A stretch of 64,000 nucleotides of DNA from Lacticaseibacillus zhaodongensis (GTDB lineage: Bacteria; Bacillota; Bacilli; Lactobacillales; Lactobacillaceae), in contig NZ_BLBG01000001.1 in assembly GCF_009687905.1 (NCBI RefSeq), positions 434,001-498,000 of the forward strand, read 5' to 3'. The position numbers and the translations under genes were made by a program. The notes beneath the pieces are model-generated. The model ran no database searches, was not told where the DNA came from, and worked only from the letters and a program-made list of their open reading frames with translations. Shown one piece after another: positions 1-11,089 of the stretch (position 1 is its first letter; each line of letters begins with the position of its first letter).

Positions 1-1
1 C

Positions 2-2419
2 ATCGACTCGGCTCTGGACAAGATCAGCGTTGTCGAAGGCGTCAGCAACTACGGTCAGAATATGGCGCAGAACCTGTACAAGTTGTTCCAAGACGCAGAC
101 AAGGAGCGAACACGGCTCGGGGACCAGTTCATTGCAACGGACACCTTAGTACTTGCGCTCATGGAACAGAAGTATTCCCCAATCACGACCTTCATTACTG
201 AGGCTGGCGTGGATAAGAAGCAGTTAGAGAAGGTCATTCAAGACATCCGTGGTGGTCAGCACGTGACCAGCAAGACCGCTGAGAATCAGTATCAAAGCCT
301 AAAAAAGTACGGGACTGATTTGGTCGCCGAGGCGCGTTCCGGCAAAATGGATCCAATCATCGGTCGGGATGATGAAATTCGGGACGTGATCCGAATTTTG
401 AGCCGGAAGACCAAAAACAATCCGGTCCTGATCGGTGAACCCGGGGTCGGCAAAACCGCCATTGTTGAAGGGCTTGCGCAACGCATTGTGCACCAAGATG
501 TTCCGGACAACCTGAAGGACAAGACCATTATCAGCTTGGACATGGGCAGCTTGATTGCCGGAGCCAAATACCGGGGCGAATTTGAGGAGCGGCTCAAGGC
601 CGTTCTGGCAGAAGTTAAAAAGGCTAACGGCCAGATCATTGTGTTCATTGACGAAATCCACACGATCGTGGGTGCCGGCAAGACCGAGGGTTCCATGGAT
701 GCTGGTAACTTGCTCAAGCCAATGCTGGCGCGCGGAGAACTGCACCTGATCGGGGCGACCACGCTGGATGAATATCGGGAGAACATCGAGAAGGATAAGG
801 CCCTTGAGCGGCGTTTCCAGCGGGTACTCGTTCAAGAACCCAGTGTTGAGGATACCGTCAACATTTTGCGGGGGCTAAAGGAACGTTACGAAATTTTCCA
901 TGGCGTCCGGATTCACGATGCCGCCCTAGTCGCCGCAGCCAGACTGTCGAACCGCTACATTACCGACCGCTTCCTGCCGGATAAGGCCATTGATCTGGTT
1001 GATGAGGCGAGTGCCAACATCAACGTGGAGATGAACTCGCGGCCTAACGAACTGGACATTGCGGAGCGCAAGCAAATGCAACTCGAAATTGAAGAGCAGG
1101 CGCTCAGCGGTGAAACCGATGCGGCTAGTGTGGACCGACTAAAGAGCACCCAGGCGGAGTTAGCTAATGTCCGGGAAAAGACAAACAAGCTCAAGGCCCA
1201 GTGGGAAGCCGAGAAGAAGCAGCTTAGCGCCCTGAACGATAAGAAGAGTGAAATCGAAAAAGCCAAGCACGAGCTGAGTGACGCCCAGGACAAGTACGAC
1301 TTGGAGGCCGCTGCCCGTTTGCAACACGGCACCATTCCGAAGTTGGAACAGGAACTCAAAGACATGGAGGGTAAGGAACGCCCGGACAGTTGGCTTGTCC
1401 AAGAATCTGTCACCCCTGAAGGAATCGCGGCGGTTGTGAGTGAGCAAACTGGCATCCCAGTCAATAAGTTGGTTGAGGGCGACCGAGAAAAGTTGCTTCA
1501 TCTCGACGACAAGCTGCACGAACGGGTCGTTGGTCAGGATGATGCGGTTCAGTCGGTCACTGACGCCGTCCTGCGCTCCCGTGCGGGTCTGCAGAACCCA
1601 GACCGGCCACTGGGGAGCTTTATGTTCCTTGGCCCGACTGGGGTGGGTAAAACGGAACTGGCAAAGGCACTTGCCGAGGACATGTTCGATTCTGAGAAAC
1701 ACATGGTCCGGATCGATATGTCTGAATACATGGAAAAAGCCAGCGTATCCCGCTTGATTGGGGCCGCCCCCGGTTACATTGGCTATGAGGAAGGCGGACA
1801 ATTGACCGAAGCCGTGCGCCGGAACCCGTACACAATCGTGCTGCTGGATGAAATCGAGAAGGCCCACCCGGATGTCTTTAACATTTTGCTCCAGGTCTTG
1901 GATGATGGCCGCCTGACTGATGGTCAGGGCCGGACTGTCGACTTCAAGAACACCATTATCATTATGACGTCTAACCTCGGTAGTGAATTGCTACTCGGTG
2001 CGGGCGGCGAAGAAGACGTCAAGAAGCAGCATGATGCCGTTATGCAGCTGGTCCGGACTAAATTCAAGCCCGAATTCCTGAACCGGATCGACGACATCAT
2101 TATGTTCAACCCACTGCGCAAGGAAGACATCAAGCAAATCGTTGTGAAGGACATTGCCCACCTGCAGAATCGGGTTCAAGACCAGAACTTGACTCTGCAG
2201 ACAAGTCCGGAAGCGCTGGACCTGCTTGCAGATCTTGGTTACGAACCAGCTTATGGTGCCCGGCCACTTGCGCGCGTCATCAGTCAGCGCGTCGAGACCC
2301 CAATGGCTCGGAAAATCATCGCCGGCGAAATTAGTGATGGCGATACCGTGACACTGGTCGCAAAAGACGGTACAATCGGCTTTGACGTACAGAAGAAAGT
2401 TGCTGAAAATGTCAAGTAA
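2..2419 (+). CDS. clpB: ClpB disaggregase (5' end outside window)
   Basis: ATP-dependent chaperone that pulls proteins out of aggregates together with DnaK. The frame is open from base 2, giving about 805 residues; a full ClpB has about 865, so only part of the N-terminal Clp repeat domain is missing. Two AAA+ modules are present: Walker A motifs GEPGVGKT (nt 433-456) and GPTGVGKT (nt 1630-1653), with Walker B VFIDEIH in module 1 and LLDEIEKA in module 2. A charged coiled-coil middle domain (nt about 1080-1400) lies between them and separates ClpB from ClpC/ClpE. The C-terminal small domain is complete. Expected to be under heat-shock control (CtsR or HrcA), but the promoter is off the window. 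Confidence 0.97.
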   Translation: MDSALDKISVVEGVSNYGQNMAQNLYKLFQDADKERTRLGDQFIATDTLVLALMEQKYSPITTFITEAGVDKKQLEKVIQDIRGGQHVTSKTAENQYQSLKKYGTDLVAEARSGKMDPIIGRDDEIRDVIRILSRKTKNNPVLIGEPGVGKTAIVEGLAQRIVHQDVPDNLKDKTIISLDMGSLIAGAKYRGEFEERLKAVLAEVKKANGQIIVFIDEIHTIVGAGKTEGSMDAGNLLKPMLARGELHLIGATTLDEYRENIEKDKALERRFQRVLVQEPSVEDTVNILRGLKERYEIFHGVRIHDAALVAAARLSNRYITDRFLPDKAIDLVDEASANINVEMNSRPNELDIAERKQMQLEIEEQALSGETDAASVDRLKSTQAELANVREKTNKLKAQWEAEKKQLSALNDKKSEIEKAKHELSDAQDKYDLEAAARLQHGTIPKLEQELKDMEGKERPDSWLVQESVTPEGIAAVVSEQTGIPVNKLVEGDREKLLHLDDKLHERVVGQDDAVQSVTDAVLRSRAGLQNPDRPLGSFMFLGPTGVGKTELAKALAEDMFDSEKHMVRIDMSEYMEKASVSRLIGAAPGYIGYEEGGQLTEAVRRNPYTIVLLDEIEKAHPDVFNILLQVLDDGRLTDGQGRTVDFKNTIIIMTSNLGSELLLGAGGEEDVKKQHDAVMQLVRTKFKPEFLNRIDDIIMFNPLRKEDIKQIVVKDIAHLQNRVQDQNLTLQTSPEALDLLADLGYEPAYGARPLARVISQRVETPMARKIIAGEISDGDTVTLVAKDGTIGFDVQKKVAENVK

Positions 2420-2432
2420 TGCCACTTGACGC

Positions 2433-2460
2433 TTGCATTTTTTCAAAACTCCTGTATAGT
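2433..2460 (+). promoter_or_regulatory. Promoter of rpmF
   Basis: TTGCAT (2433-2438), a 16-bp spacer and TATAGT (2455-2460) lie just after the clpB stop. An overlapping TTGACG at 2426-2431 is closer to consensus but too far away (23 bp). The promoter makes rpmF independent of clpB. Confidence 0.6.
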
Positions 2461-2496
2461 AAAAAGGAAATCCGAGTTATAAAGGAGTTAACAATC

Positions 2497-2685
2497 ATGG
2501 CAGTTCCAGCACGCAGAACATCTAAGACCAAAAAGGCAATGCGCCGCGGTCACATCAAGTTGAACGTTCCTAACTTGCACTTTGACGCAACAACCGGCGA
2601 ATACCGTGTTTCACACCACGTTTCCCCTAAGGGCTTCTACAAGGGTGAACAGGTTGTGAAGACCAAATCCGACGCAAATGCTTAA
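2497..2685 (+). CDS. rpmF: 50S ribosomal protein L32
   Basis: L32 of the large ribosomal subunit, 62 residues. The start at 2497 begins the canonical [10 protein letters not shown] and follows AAAGGAG by seven bases; the frame is open further upstream but those codons are not family-like. There is no cysteine at all, so this is the zinc-independent (C-minus) form: the usual two CxxC pairs are absent. It is followed by its own terminator, so it is a single-gene unit. Confidence 0.96.
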   Translation: MAVPARRTSKTKKAMRRGHIKLNVPNLHFDATTGEYRVSHHVSPKGFYKGEQVVKTKSDANA

Positions 2686-2694
2686 TCAATAAGG

Positions 2695-2727
2695 AATACC
2701 AACATTTATTTGTTGGTATTTTTTTTA
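2695..2727 (+). terminator. Terminator after rpmF
   Basis: Perfect 10-bp stem AATACCAACA / TGTTGGTATT with a 6-nt loop, followed by a run of T (2719-2726). Confidence 0.92.
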
Positions 2728-2890
2728 CGTTCTTGTGGTCGACACCATTGTTAGGAACTCTGTCGTTCTTAGATCTTCCGCTGGGGGATGAAAGGCTGGC
2801 AAAGAGTATTCCCCTAGTTATGCCTTGAAGTGCAACAACGCGCCCTGATGGTATTCAAAACTAGCTGACCCGGCATAGATATGCTATTCA

Positions 2891-2921
2891 TGCTATAATG
2901 GCGGTAGCAACGAAATCGGGA
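2891..2921 (+). promoter_or_regulatory. Promoter and RBS of DUF1836 gene
   Basis: Extended -10 element TGCTATAAT (TATAAT at 2894-2899) with no good -35, followed by the Shine-Dalgarno GGGAGG before the ATG at 2930. The 200 bases between the rpmF terminator and this site hold nothing else I can identify. Confidence 0.65.
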
Positions 2922-2929
2922 GGCATCTT

Positions 2930-3481
2930 ATGTCAGACAATCAAGAATTCAATGAATACTTACAGCAGCTTAGCGCCATTAGTTGGCCGCGGTGGACGGA
3001 CCTGCCACAGTTTGATCTGTATATGGATCAGGTGGTCCAGTTTGTGAATGACCTGGTCCGCCCGGCTGGAATGGGCGAACTCACCCCGACAATGGTTAAT
3101 AATTATGTCAAAAAAGGCATCATTACCGCTCCAAAAAAGAAGAAGTACACCCGGGGGCAGTTGGCCAATATTATCGTGATTGCGATCCTGAAGCCGGTGT
3201 TTAGTCTCGATACGATTGCTGGGGGTATCCGTTACCAGCTCAAGAATCGGGAAGCACAACAAGCCTTTGATGCGTTTATCCTTCAGTTTGCATCAGCAGT
3301 GCACAGTATCGCTGCTAATTTTGGCGGGGAACTGGTGATCAACTCGCTGAGCGAGGCTGACACCACCGTAATTCAGGATGCGATGGGGCAGCTGGCCATT
3401 AAGGCGGTTGTCCAAAAGCTGTTGGTTGAGATGATGGTGAAGATGGTTACGCCTGAGCCCGAAGGTAAGCATAAGGAGTAA
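2930..3481 (+). CDS. DUF1836 domain protein
   Basis: 183 residues. The N-terminal half has the DUF1836 pattern, including TPTMVNNYVKKGII and KKKKYTRGQLANIIVIAILK, which resembles the winged helix-turn-helix of MerR-type regulators (helix, turn, then a basic loop before the next helix). The C-terminal half is a helical domain without recognisable catalytic residues. Function is unknown; DNA binding is an inference from the MerR-like fold. It has its own extended -10 promoter and stands alone. No signal peptide or membrane segment. Confidence 0.8.
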   Translation: MSDNQEFNEYLQQLSAISWPRWTDLPQFDLYMDQVVQFVNDLVRPAGMGELTPTMVNNYVKKGIITAPKKKKYTRGQLANIIVIAILKPVFSLDTIAGGIRYQLKNREAQQAFDAFILQFASAVHSIAANFGGELVINSLSEADTTVIQDAMGQLAIKAVVQKLLVEMMVKMVTPEPEGKHKE

Positions 3482-3568
3482 AATGTGACAAGGAGTCACA
3501 TTCTGCTTGCAGGGGCATTGTTGACGCGCTAGACTAATGCTCATACTGAAGCCAAAGGATGGTTAGTA

Positions 3569-4423
3569 ATGAAAAAAATGATGACAGCGCTGAGCGCAGT
3601 TGTGCTCACGCTGGTTTTGGCTGCATGTGGCCAGAAGTTAAACGCAAATAAAACTACTTTTAAGCAGTACGGATTAGTATCTGTAATCAAGGGTGACGCT
3701 AGTGGTGCCAAGGCAGTGCATTACAGAGCAGACACCGCCACGGGTAGCAGCAAGATTAACGGTGGGACTTTTGCCATCACCTTGCCAATTAGTGACAAGA
3801 AACAAACAGTGCACCTGACAGCAGGTGACAAGAAACAGACTGTGTACGTTGAAGCCGCTAAATCACTCGGGACATACAAAAGCTCTGTGGCCAAGTATAA
3901 CCAGGCCGTGATCGGTTCGGCTCTGCCAAAGAGTGTGCAGAAGCAGATGCAGTCCGGGCAGAAGCAACCCACTAAGGCCCAGATCGCAGCAATGACGCCG
4001 CAACAGCAGCAGGCAATGGCGCAGGCGGCCGCAACGCTCAAGAATGAACTCGCAAAAGCCACTGCCGCTACCAAGGCGCAGCAATTGCCGACATCTGCTA
4101 CCGCCGGGGTTAGCCAAGTTCTGAAAACAAAAGGGCAGACTGTACGTGCGAACGTGACCAAGGACGGCAATTTGATTGGCTATTCACTGATGGTACCAGT
4201 TAAGGCCATGAAGAATAAGCAGGAAGCGGAGAAGTTCGGGATCACGATGGCTCTGCTCGGTAATTCTGTTGGTGCAGATGCTAAGACGTTAATGAAGAAG
4301 TTTGCCAAGGCCGTTAAGAATCAGAACAAGTCACAGACCACAATGAAGACAATTAAAAGTAACGGTGTGAAGTTTGACGTTGGGTTCTCAACCACCAACT
4401 TATTCATTTACATCACCAAGTAA
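3569..4423 (+). CDS. Predicted lipoprotein, function unknown
   Basis: 284 residues. Basic start (MKKMM), hydrophobic core and lipobox LAAC with the lipidated cysteine at residue 20, so it should be anchored to the outer face of the membrane. The mature part starts with a beta-rich region of about 80 residues (repeated DKKQTV segments at 3796-3850), then a Gln/Ala-rich helical stretch (residues about 130-175, PQQQQAMAQAAATLKNELAKA) and a C-terminal domain. I do not recognise a family. It stands between its own upstream gap and a strong terminator, so it is probably monocistronic. Confidence 0.75.
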   Translation: MKKMMTALSAVVLTLVLAACGQKLNANKTTFKQYGLVSVIKGDASGAKAVHYRADTATGSSKINGGTFAITLPISDKKQTVHLTAGDKKQTVYVEAAKSLGTYKSSVAKYNQAVIGSALPKSVQKQMQSGQKQPTKAQIAAMTPQQQQAMAQAAATLKNELAKATAATKAQQLPTSATAGVSQVLKTKGQTVRANVTKDGNLIGYSLMVPVKAMKNKQEAEKFGITMALLGNSVGADAKTLMKKFAKAVKNQNKSQTTMKTIKSNGVKFDVGFSTTNLFIYITK

Positions 4424-4431
4424 ATTGCAGC

Positions 4432-4472
4432 AAAAAACGCGGCCCACATAATTGTGGGTCGCGTTTTTTTTA
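4432..4472. terminator. Bidirectional terminator between lipoprotein and DUF2929 gene
   Basis: AAAAAACGCGGCCCACA, loop TAAT, then TGTGGGTCGCGTTTTTTT. A-tract on one side and T-tract on the other serve both converging genes. Confidence 0.92.
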
Positions 4473-4479
4473 GCATTAC

Positions 4480-4677
4480 TTAGTTCTGGTGAGCTTTCTC
4501 TTCTTCGACTTCAAAATGCTTCAGGAAACTTGGAAGCGTGAGCAGAATAAGAGCGAAGACTAGGCTGACTACCAGAGACAAACTAGGACTGTATGCGGTC
4601 TGGGTCAAGGCGCCGGCGAGGAAGCCGGTAACCTGGCCTAAAATCATCGCCCAGATAAATGTCATCACATATTTCAT
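4480..4677 (-). CDS. Small membrane protein, DUF2929 (YjzD-like)
   Basis: 65 residues. It starts MKYVMTFIWAMILGQVTGFL, the conserved N-terminus of the DUF2929/YjzD group, with two predicted membrane segments (residues about 3-24 and 32-52) and a charged acidic tail (EVEEEKAHQN). YjzD in Bacillus is a short membrane protein of no settled function. The SD (complement of ctttccctctt) is AAGAGGGAAAG before the ATG. It converges with the lipoprotein gene. Confidence 0.8.
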   Translation of the reverse strand: MKYVMTFIWAMILGQVTGFLAGALTQTAYSPSLSLVVSLVFALILLTLPSFLKHFEVEEEKAHQN

Positions 4678-4802
4678 AGCTTTCCCTCTTTTCTCACGCT
4701 ATCTTAGCATGCCGCAATTCGCTTTGCAAAGGGGCTGCGACATTTACGAAATTGTGTGCATCTGTCCCAGCAGTCGATATAATGGATGGCGAGGTGATCG
4801 GG

Positions 4803-7800
4803 ATGAGTTTTACCCACTTACGGGTGCTAACAAGTGGAACGTTACTTGCTAGCCCTATCAGAGTCGAGCAGTTGGTTAGTAGTGCCAAGGCGGCGGGCTA
4901 CACGGCGTTAGCCATAACCGATGTGAACGTGCTTTACAATATTTTGCCATTTTATGAGCAGATGCGGGCCGCGGAGCTGGTGCCGCTAATTGGTATGCAG
5001 TGTCGACTGGCGACAGATGATTTCATTCTGATTGCCCTCAACCAAACTGGCTATAAGCACTTGCTCCGCATCAGTACGGCGGTGCAGATGGGGGCAACGA
5101 GTCTCGATGAGCTACCCGATTTTACTGGCTTGGCGTGCATCAGTAGTGATCGGGGTGCACTCGCCCGTGCTTTTACTGCTGGTGATGGGAACGCGGCGGT
5201 CGCTGCTGCCGAGGCGTTGCGCGCAAAACATCCCAGTCGCTTTGCGATTGGGGTCAGTTTGCAGCAGTTGGATGCGGACCTAGTCGAATTTGCCCGGGTA
5301 CATTCGTGGACCGCATTGCCGATTGGTGACGTGCGTGAACTGACCCCCGCGGATGCACAAACGCGGCAATTACTCATGGCAATTCGCAAAAATGAGCCGC
5401 TTCGGGAGTCAAATGAAGGCAGCACAGACTACGGACTGGGTAATTGCGGTGAAATTGAGCAAATGCTTCGGGCGGCGGGGATGGCGGAATTAATTGCTGC
5501 GTGCACAGATTTAGTCGCTGCTTGTCAGCTCGAAATCGAGTTCAAGGATCCCCAGCTGCCCCACTTTCCGGTTCCGGATGGGCAAACGACAGGAGATTAT
5601 CTCTGTGAACTGGCTACGACCGGCTTGCGGCGGCTGCTAGGGGGCGTGATCCCGGACGCATATACCAAGCGGCTCGATCATGAACTCGCTGTGATCGGCG
5701 CGATGGGTTTTGACGATTACTTTTTAATTGTTCAGGATATCGTTGCGGCTGCAAAAAAGCGGGACATCATGACTGGCCCCGGCCGGGGGTCAGCGGCCGG
5801 TTCTCTGGTTGCCTATGCCCTCGGGATCACCATGGTCGACCCGCTCCGCTACGGCTTGCTTTTTGAACGCTTCTTGAATCCGAACCGGGGACAGATGCCC
5901 GATATTGATCTTGACGTTGAGGACACCCGGCGCGGGGACGTGCTCGAGTACATCCGCGCGCGCTATGGTGACGCGCACACCGCGCAAATCATGGCCAGCA
6001 GTACCTTTGGCGCGCGGCAAGCGCTTCGCGATACAGCGAGCGCAATGCGGCTGCCGCAGTTCAAACAGGACGCATTGATGGCGGCACTACCGCACGATCA
6101 AAAGCACTTGCGGCAGGCGGTTCAAGACGTGCCAGCGCTCGCTAACTTGCTCAGACAGGATGAGGAAACTGCAACGGTCGTCCGGGCCGCGAGCGCAATT
6201 GAAGGGTTGCCCCGTGCAATCAGCACGCATGCGGCCGGGATCGTGCTCGCCGCTGGTGACCTGAACGACATAGTCTCTCTGCAAAAGAGTAGCGTTGGAA
6301 TCGGTGTCCAGACGCAGTTAGCTAAGGAAGGCGTTGAACGGGTCGGCTTGCTCAAAATCGATATTCTGGGCTTGCGGACACTCAGCATTTTGCGCCAGAT
6401 GCTTGCTGCCGTGCAGTATGCTTACAAAACGCCACTTGATGTCAGTGCGATTGCACTTGATGATCAAGAAACGCTGGCATTATTTGCGCGTGGTGCAAGT
6501 AACGGCGTTTTTCAGTTCGAAAGTCGGCCGATGCGGTCAGTATTGAAGAAGGTCAAGCCGCGTAGTTTTGAGGACGTTGTCGCGACTGCGGCACTTTATC
6601 GTCCGGGCCCAATGCAATATATTGATGAGTTTACGCGGCGGATGCACGGCCAGGTTGCGGTCCATTACGATAGCCCGCTCCTAGAGCCAATCCTAGCTCC
6701 TACTTACGGAGTTATTGTCTATCAGGAGCAGGTAATGCAAGTTGCCAGCAGTATTGGCGGTTTCAGCATGGCTGAAGCTGATGACCTGCGGCGGGCGATG
6801 AGTAAAAAGAAGCAGGCGTTGATTGATGCCGGTCAGGACCGATTCATCATCGGTGCCGCAAAAAATGGTCTTGACGCGGCGGCGGCACGCAAAGTTTACG
6901 CAGCAATTGAACAATTCGCGGGTTATGGCTTCAACCGGAGTCATGCCGTCGCGTACGGAATGCTTGCGTTCTGGATGGCATATGTTAAGGCTCATTACCC
7001 TCTGGCGTTTTACCAGGCGGAACTGAATGCTAACCTTGGTAATGCCAGCAAGACCCGGGAGTTCGTCAGCGAATTGCGGGCAGCGCACATTAGTTTACGT
7101 AGTCCGAGCGTCCTTAGCTCCGGACGTGGTTACCGCATCGTCAAAGGCAACTTGCTGGTTGGCTTTGGTAGCATTCACGGTTTGCGGCGGGATTTTGTCA
7201 CTGCACTTTTGCAGCAGCGCCAGGACCGGCCGTTTACAGACTTGCAAAGCTTTTTACTCGGCCTTGATAATGAGTGGTTGAGTGCCACGGTGCTGACCCC
7301 GCTGATTGCTGCTGGTGCCATGGATGAATTAGGCTGTCCGCGCGGTGAACTACTGGCTAGCATTGACAGCATGTGTTCTGCCGTCGAACTTGCTGGCGGT
7401 AGCCCGGACCTCCTCGCCGCACTCTGGCCGCGGCTCACGCCCAGCACCAAAAGTCCGGCTGAGCTCCGGCGCTTGGAGTCGGACACCTTGGGCTTTTACC
7501 TGCATGGCCACCCCGCTGATGAGTATGCCCGTTTGCGGTCCGTCCGCGGTGGTAAGCTGCTTGCTCAGTTACGGCAGCAGGGTGACGCGACGGTTGTGGT
7601 TTTAGTTGACCGGCTGCGCACAATTAGCACGAAGTCGGGTAGCAAAATGGCCTTTGCAACCGTCAGTGACAGTAGCGGCAGTGCTGAGGTGACCATTTTC
7701 CCCGAAACCTATTTACAGTCCCAGCCCTTGACCGCCGGAACAGTCTACCTGATGCGCATTTATCCGGACCGCAAGCGTGAAGATGATGGTCAGCAGCACT

Positions 7801-8081
7801 ATGTTGCCCGCAATATTAACGACGCGGCCGCGGCAAATGCGCGCCTGCCCAAACAGCTGTTTCTGAATCTGACTGGTGTGACTGATGCAAAAATGAAAAC
7901 AGAGGTCTTACACTTATTACAGGATAATCATGGTCAAACGCAGGTCATCATCGTAAGCGGGGGCCGTAGAGTACTGCTGGCACCAGAGTATGCTGTGACC
8001 GTCAGTCCGGCTTTATTAACGAAACTAGGGGCAATTTTGGGGACTGAAGCGGTTGCAATTTCACCTGCGACACATTCTTGA
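4803..8081 (+). CDS. dnaE: DNA polymerase III alpha subunit DnaE
   Basis: 1092-residue replicative polymerase of the DnaE type, which in Firmicutes extends primers on the lagging strand before PolC takes over. Start at 4803 is preceded by GAGGTGATC (4791); the open frame runs further up without an RBS. The palm motif PDIDLDVED lies at residues about 366-374, GPGRGSAAGSLVAYALGIT at about 326, FQFES at about 570 and an OB-fold region (residues about 935-1020) near the C-terminus. The N-terminal PHP domain lacks the metal ligands: the expected HxH is replaced in HLRVLTS and the TDHG motif reads TDVN. No zinc site or proofreading residues remain there. A -10-like TATAAT sits at 4778-4783. Confidence 0.96.
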   Translation: MSFTHLRVLTSGTLLASPIRVEQLVSSAKAAGYTALAITDVNVLYNILPFYEQMRAAELVPLIGMQCRLATDDFILIALNQTGYKHLLRISTAVQMGATSLDELPDFTGLACISSDRGALARAFTAGDGNAAVAAAEALRAKHPSRFAIGVSLQQLDADLVEFARVHSWTALPIGDVRELTPADAQTRQLLMAIRKNEPLRESNEGSTDYGLGNCGEIEQMLRAAGMAELIAACTDLVAACQLEIEFKDPQLPHFPVPDGQTTGDYLCELATTGLRRLLGGVIPDAYTKRLDHELAVIGAMGFDDYFLIVQDIVAAAKKRDIMTGPGRGSAAGSLVAYALGITMVDPLRYGLLFERFLNPNRGQMPDIDLDVEDTRRGDVLEYIRARYGDAHTAQIMASSTFGARQALRDTASAMRLPQFKQDALMAALPHDQKHLRQAVQDVPALANLLRQDEETATVVRAASAIEGLPRAISTHAAGIVLAAGDLNDIVSLQKSSVGIGVQTQLAKEGVERVGLLKIDILGLRTLSILRQMLAAVQYAYKTPLDVSAIALDDQETLALFARGASNGVFQFESRPMRSVLKKVKPRSFEDVVATAALYRPGPMQYIDEFTRRMHGQVAVHYDSPLLEPILAPTYGVIVYQEQVMQVASSIGGFSMAEADDLRRAMSKKKQALIDAGQDRFIIGAAKNGLDAAAARKVYAAIEQFAGYGFNRSHAVAYGMLAFWMAYVKAHYPLAFYQAELNANLGNASKTREFVSELRAAHISLRSPSVLSSGRGYRIVKGNLLVGFGSIHGLRRDFVTALLQQRQDRPFTDLQSFLLGLDNEWLSATVLTPLIAAGAMDELGCPRGELLASIDSMCSAVELAGGSPDLLAALWPRLTPSTKSPAELRRLESDTLGFYLHGHPADEYARLRSVRGGKLLAQLRQQGDATVVVLVDRLRTISTKSGSKMAFATVSDSSGSAEVTIFPETYLQSQPLTAGTVYLMRIYPDRKREDDGQQHYVARNINDAAAANARLPKQLFLNLTGVTDAKMKTEVLHLLQDNHGQTQVIIVSGGRRVLLAPEYAVTVSPALLTKLGAILGTEAVAISPATHS

Positions 8082-8184
8082 GAGTGCGGCTAAAAAAGTC
8101 CGGATTCTAGGCGACTTTGTTTATGAAAAGTGTTAAGCTAATTCTTGTGTGGAACGGAACATTTATCCACGATAAATCACGTGA

Positions 8185-9153
<969 letters not shown>

Positions 9154-9218
9154 GCTCGTACCATCTTAATTCTGGTAACAAAATTTTAAACACAATATGT
9201 CAAAGGAGTTTTTCATCT

Positions 9219-10985
9219 ATGAAAAAGACCAAGATCGTCAGCACGCTTGGACCTGCAAGCAACACTGTTGATATCATCGTTAAGTTGATTGAAGCCGGCG
9301 CAAACGTATTCCGCTTCAACTTCTCACATGGTGACCACGAAGAGCACTTGGCTCGTATGAACATGGTTCACGAAGCTGAGAAGATCACCGGCAAGACTGT
9401 TGGTATCATGCTTGACACCAAGGGTGCAGAGATCCGGACAACTGTTCAGGACACACCAACTGGTAAGATTGAATACCACACCGGCGACGTTCTGCGTATC
9501 TCCATGGACGCTTCATTGAAGGGTACCAAGGAAAAAGTTGCAGTTACCTACCCAGGTCTCTACGACGATACTCATGTTGGTGGTCACGTACTCTTCGATG
9601 ATGGTCTGCTTGATGCACTCATCACTGAAAAGGATGACGAACACCGCGAACTTGTCTGCAAGATGCAGAACAATGGTATCCTTGGTGGCCGCAAGGGTGT
9701 TAACGCACCTGGTGTTGCTATCAACCTGCCTGGTATCACCGAAAAGGATGCTTCTGACATTCGCTTCGGTCTTGACAGTGGTATCCAGTTCATCGCTGCT
9801 TCCTTCGTTCGTAAGCCTCAGGATGTTCTTGACATTCGCGAACTGCTCGAAGAAAAGCACGCTGAATACGTTCAGATCTACCCTAAGATCGAATCTCAGG
9901 AAGGTATCGACAACATCGATGACATCCTCAAGGTTTCTGATGGTCTGATGGTAGCACGTGGGGACATGGGTGTTGAAATCCCATTCGAACACGTACCACT
10001 CGTTCAGAAGGCTCTCATCAAGAAGTGCAACGCTCTCGGCAAGCCAGTTATCACTGCTACCCAGATGCTTGACTCCATGCAGGAGAACCCACGTCCTACC
10101 CGTGCCGAAGTTAACGACGTTGCTAACGCCGTCTTCGATGGTACCGACGCAACCATGCTTTCTGGTGAATCTGCTAACGGTGACTACCCTGTAGAATCCG
10201 TTGCAGCTATGGCTCGTATCGACGAGTACACCGAAAAGGCTATGACAGACCAAGACGCATACGCTCTCAAGCGCTTCGGCAAGGAATCTGTTACTGAGTC
10301 AGTTGGTCAGGCTGTTGCCTACACTGCACGTAACCTTGGCGTTAAGACCATTGTTGCTGCTACCAACTCCGGCTACACTGCCCGCATGATCAGTAAGTAC
10401 CGTCCTAAGGCTGACATTCTCGCTGTTACCTTTGATGACATTACTCGTCGCGGTCTCATGATCAACTGGGGTGTTTACCCTGTTGTTGCAGAACGTCCTT
10501 CATCAACTGATGAAATGTTCGACCTTGCAACCAAGACCGCTCAGGACCTTGGTTTTGCTGAAGAAGGCGACCTGATTCTGATTACCGCCGGTGTTCCAGT
10601 TGGTGAAACTGGTACTACCAACGTTATGAAGGTTCAGATGATCGGCTCCAAGCTGACTTCTGGTTCCGGTGTCGGCGACCAGACTACCGTTGGTAAGGCT
10701 GTTGTCGCAAGCACTGCTAGCGAAGCTGTTGCTAAGATGCAGAAGGGTGACGTGCTGGTTGTTAAGACAACTGACAAGGACTACCTGCCTGCTATCGAAA
10801 AGGCTGCCGCAGTTGTTGTTGAAGCTGGTGGTCTCACCAGTCACGCAGCAGTTGTTGGTATCGCAATGGGTATCCCAGTCGTTGTCGGTGCTGAAAACGC
10901 TACTGGCGTTATCAGCGACGGCCAGGTTATCACTGTTGATTCCCGTCGTGGGATCATCTACAAGGGTGCTACAAACGCCCTTTAA
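9219..10985 (+). CDS. pyk: Pyruvate kinase with C-terminal PEP-utiliser domain
   Basis: Transfers phosphate from phosphoenolpyruvate to ADP. 588 residues, longer than the about 470-residue E. coli type because a mobile PEP-synthase-like domain (residues about 475-588, core GGLTSHAAVVGIAMGIPVVV) is attached, as is normal in Bacilli. The N-terminal TIM barrel carries NFSHGDHEEH, MLDTKGAEIRT and the active-site segments ARGDMGVE and ATQMLDSM. SD AAAGGAGTTTT. Second gene after pfkA, then a terminator. The strong codon bias matches high expression. Confidence 0.98.
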   Translation: MKKTKIVSTLGPASNTVDIIVKLIEAGANVFRFNFSHGDHEEHLARMNMVHEAEKITGKTVGIMLDTKGAEIRTTVQDTPTGKIEYHTGDVLRISMDASLKGTKEKVAVTYPGLYDDTHVGGHVLFDDGLLDALITEKDDEHRELVCKMQNNGILGGRKGVNAPGVAINLPGITEKDASDIRFGLDSGIQFIAASFVRKPQDVLDIRELLEEKHAEYVQIYPKIESQEGIDNIDDILKVSDGLMVARGDMGVEIPFEHVPLVQKALIKKCNALGKPVITATQMLDSMQENPRPTRAEVNDVANAVFDGTDATMLSGESANGDYPVESVAAMARIDEYTEKAMTDQDAYALKRFGKESVTESVGQAVAYTARNLGVKTIVAATNSGYTARMISKYRPKADILAVTFDDITRRGLMINWGVYPVVAERPSSTDEMFDLATKTAQDLGFAEEGDLILITAGVPVGETGTTNVMKVQMIGSKLTSGSGVGDQTTVGKAVVASTASEAVAKMQKGDVLVVKTTDKDYLPAIEKAAAVVVEAGGLTSHAAVVGIAMGIPVVVGAENATGVISDGQVITVDSRRGIIYKGATNAL

Positions 10986-11008
10986 TCTGAAGGCTTAAGC
11001 TCATTTAG

Positions 11009-11045
11009 AAGGGGGATTCGGCATGATGTGCCGAGTCCCTTTTCT
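11009..11045 (+). terminator. Terminator after pyk
   Basis: Stem AAGGG..GATTCGGCA / TGCCGAGTCCCTT around the loop TGATG, ending in TTTTCTT. Confidence 0.85.
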
Positions 11046-11089
11046 TATGGCAAAATCTAAACAAGGGTGCAACTTGCGGCACTTTTGCT

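Noticed and set aside
2426-2460. TTGACG as -35 of rpmF
   Set aside because: Spacing to TATAGT is 23 bp, too long; TTGCAT with 16 bp is preferred.
4538-4852. 104-codon plus-strand frame over the DUF2929 gene
   Set aside because: Antisense to a recognised small membrane protein and overlaps the dnaE promoter region.
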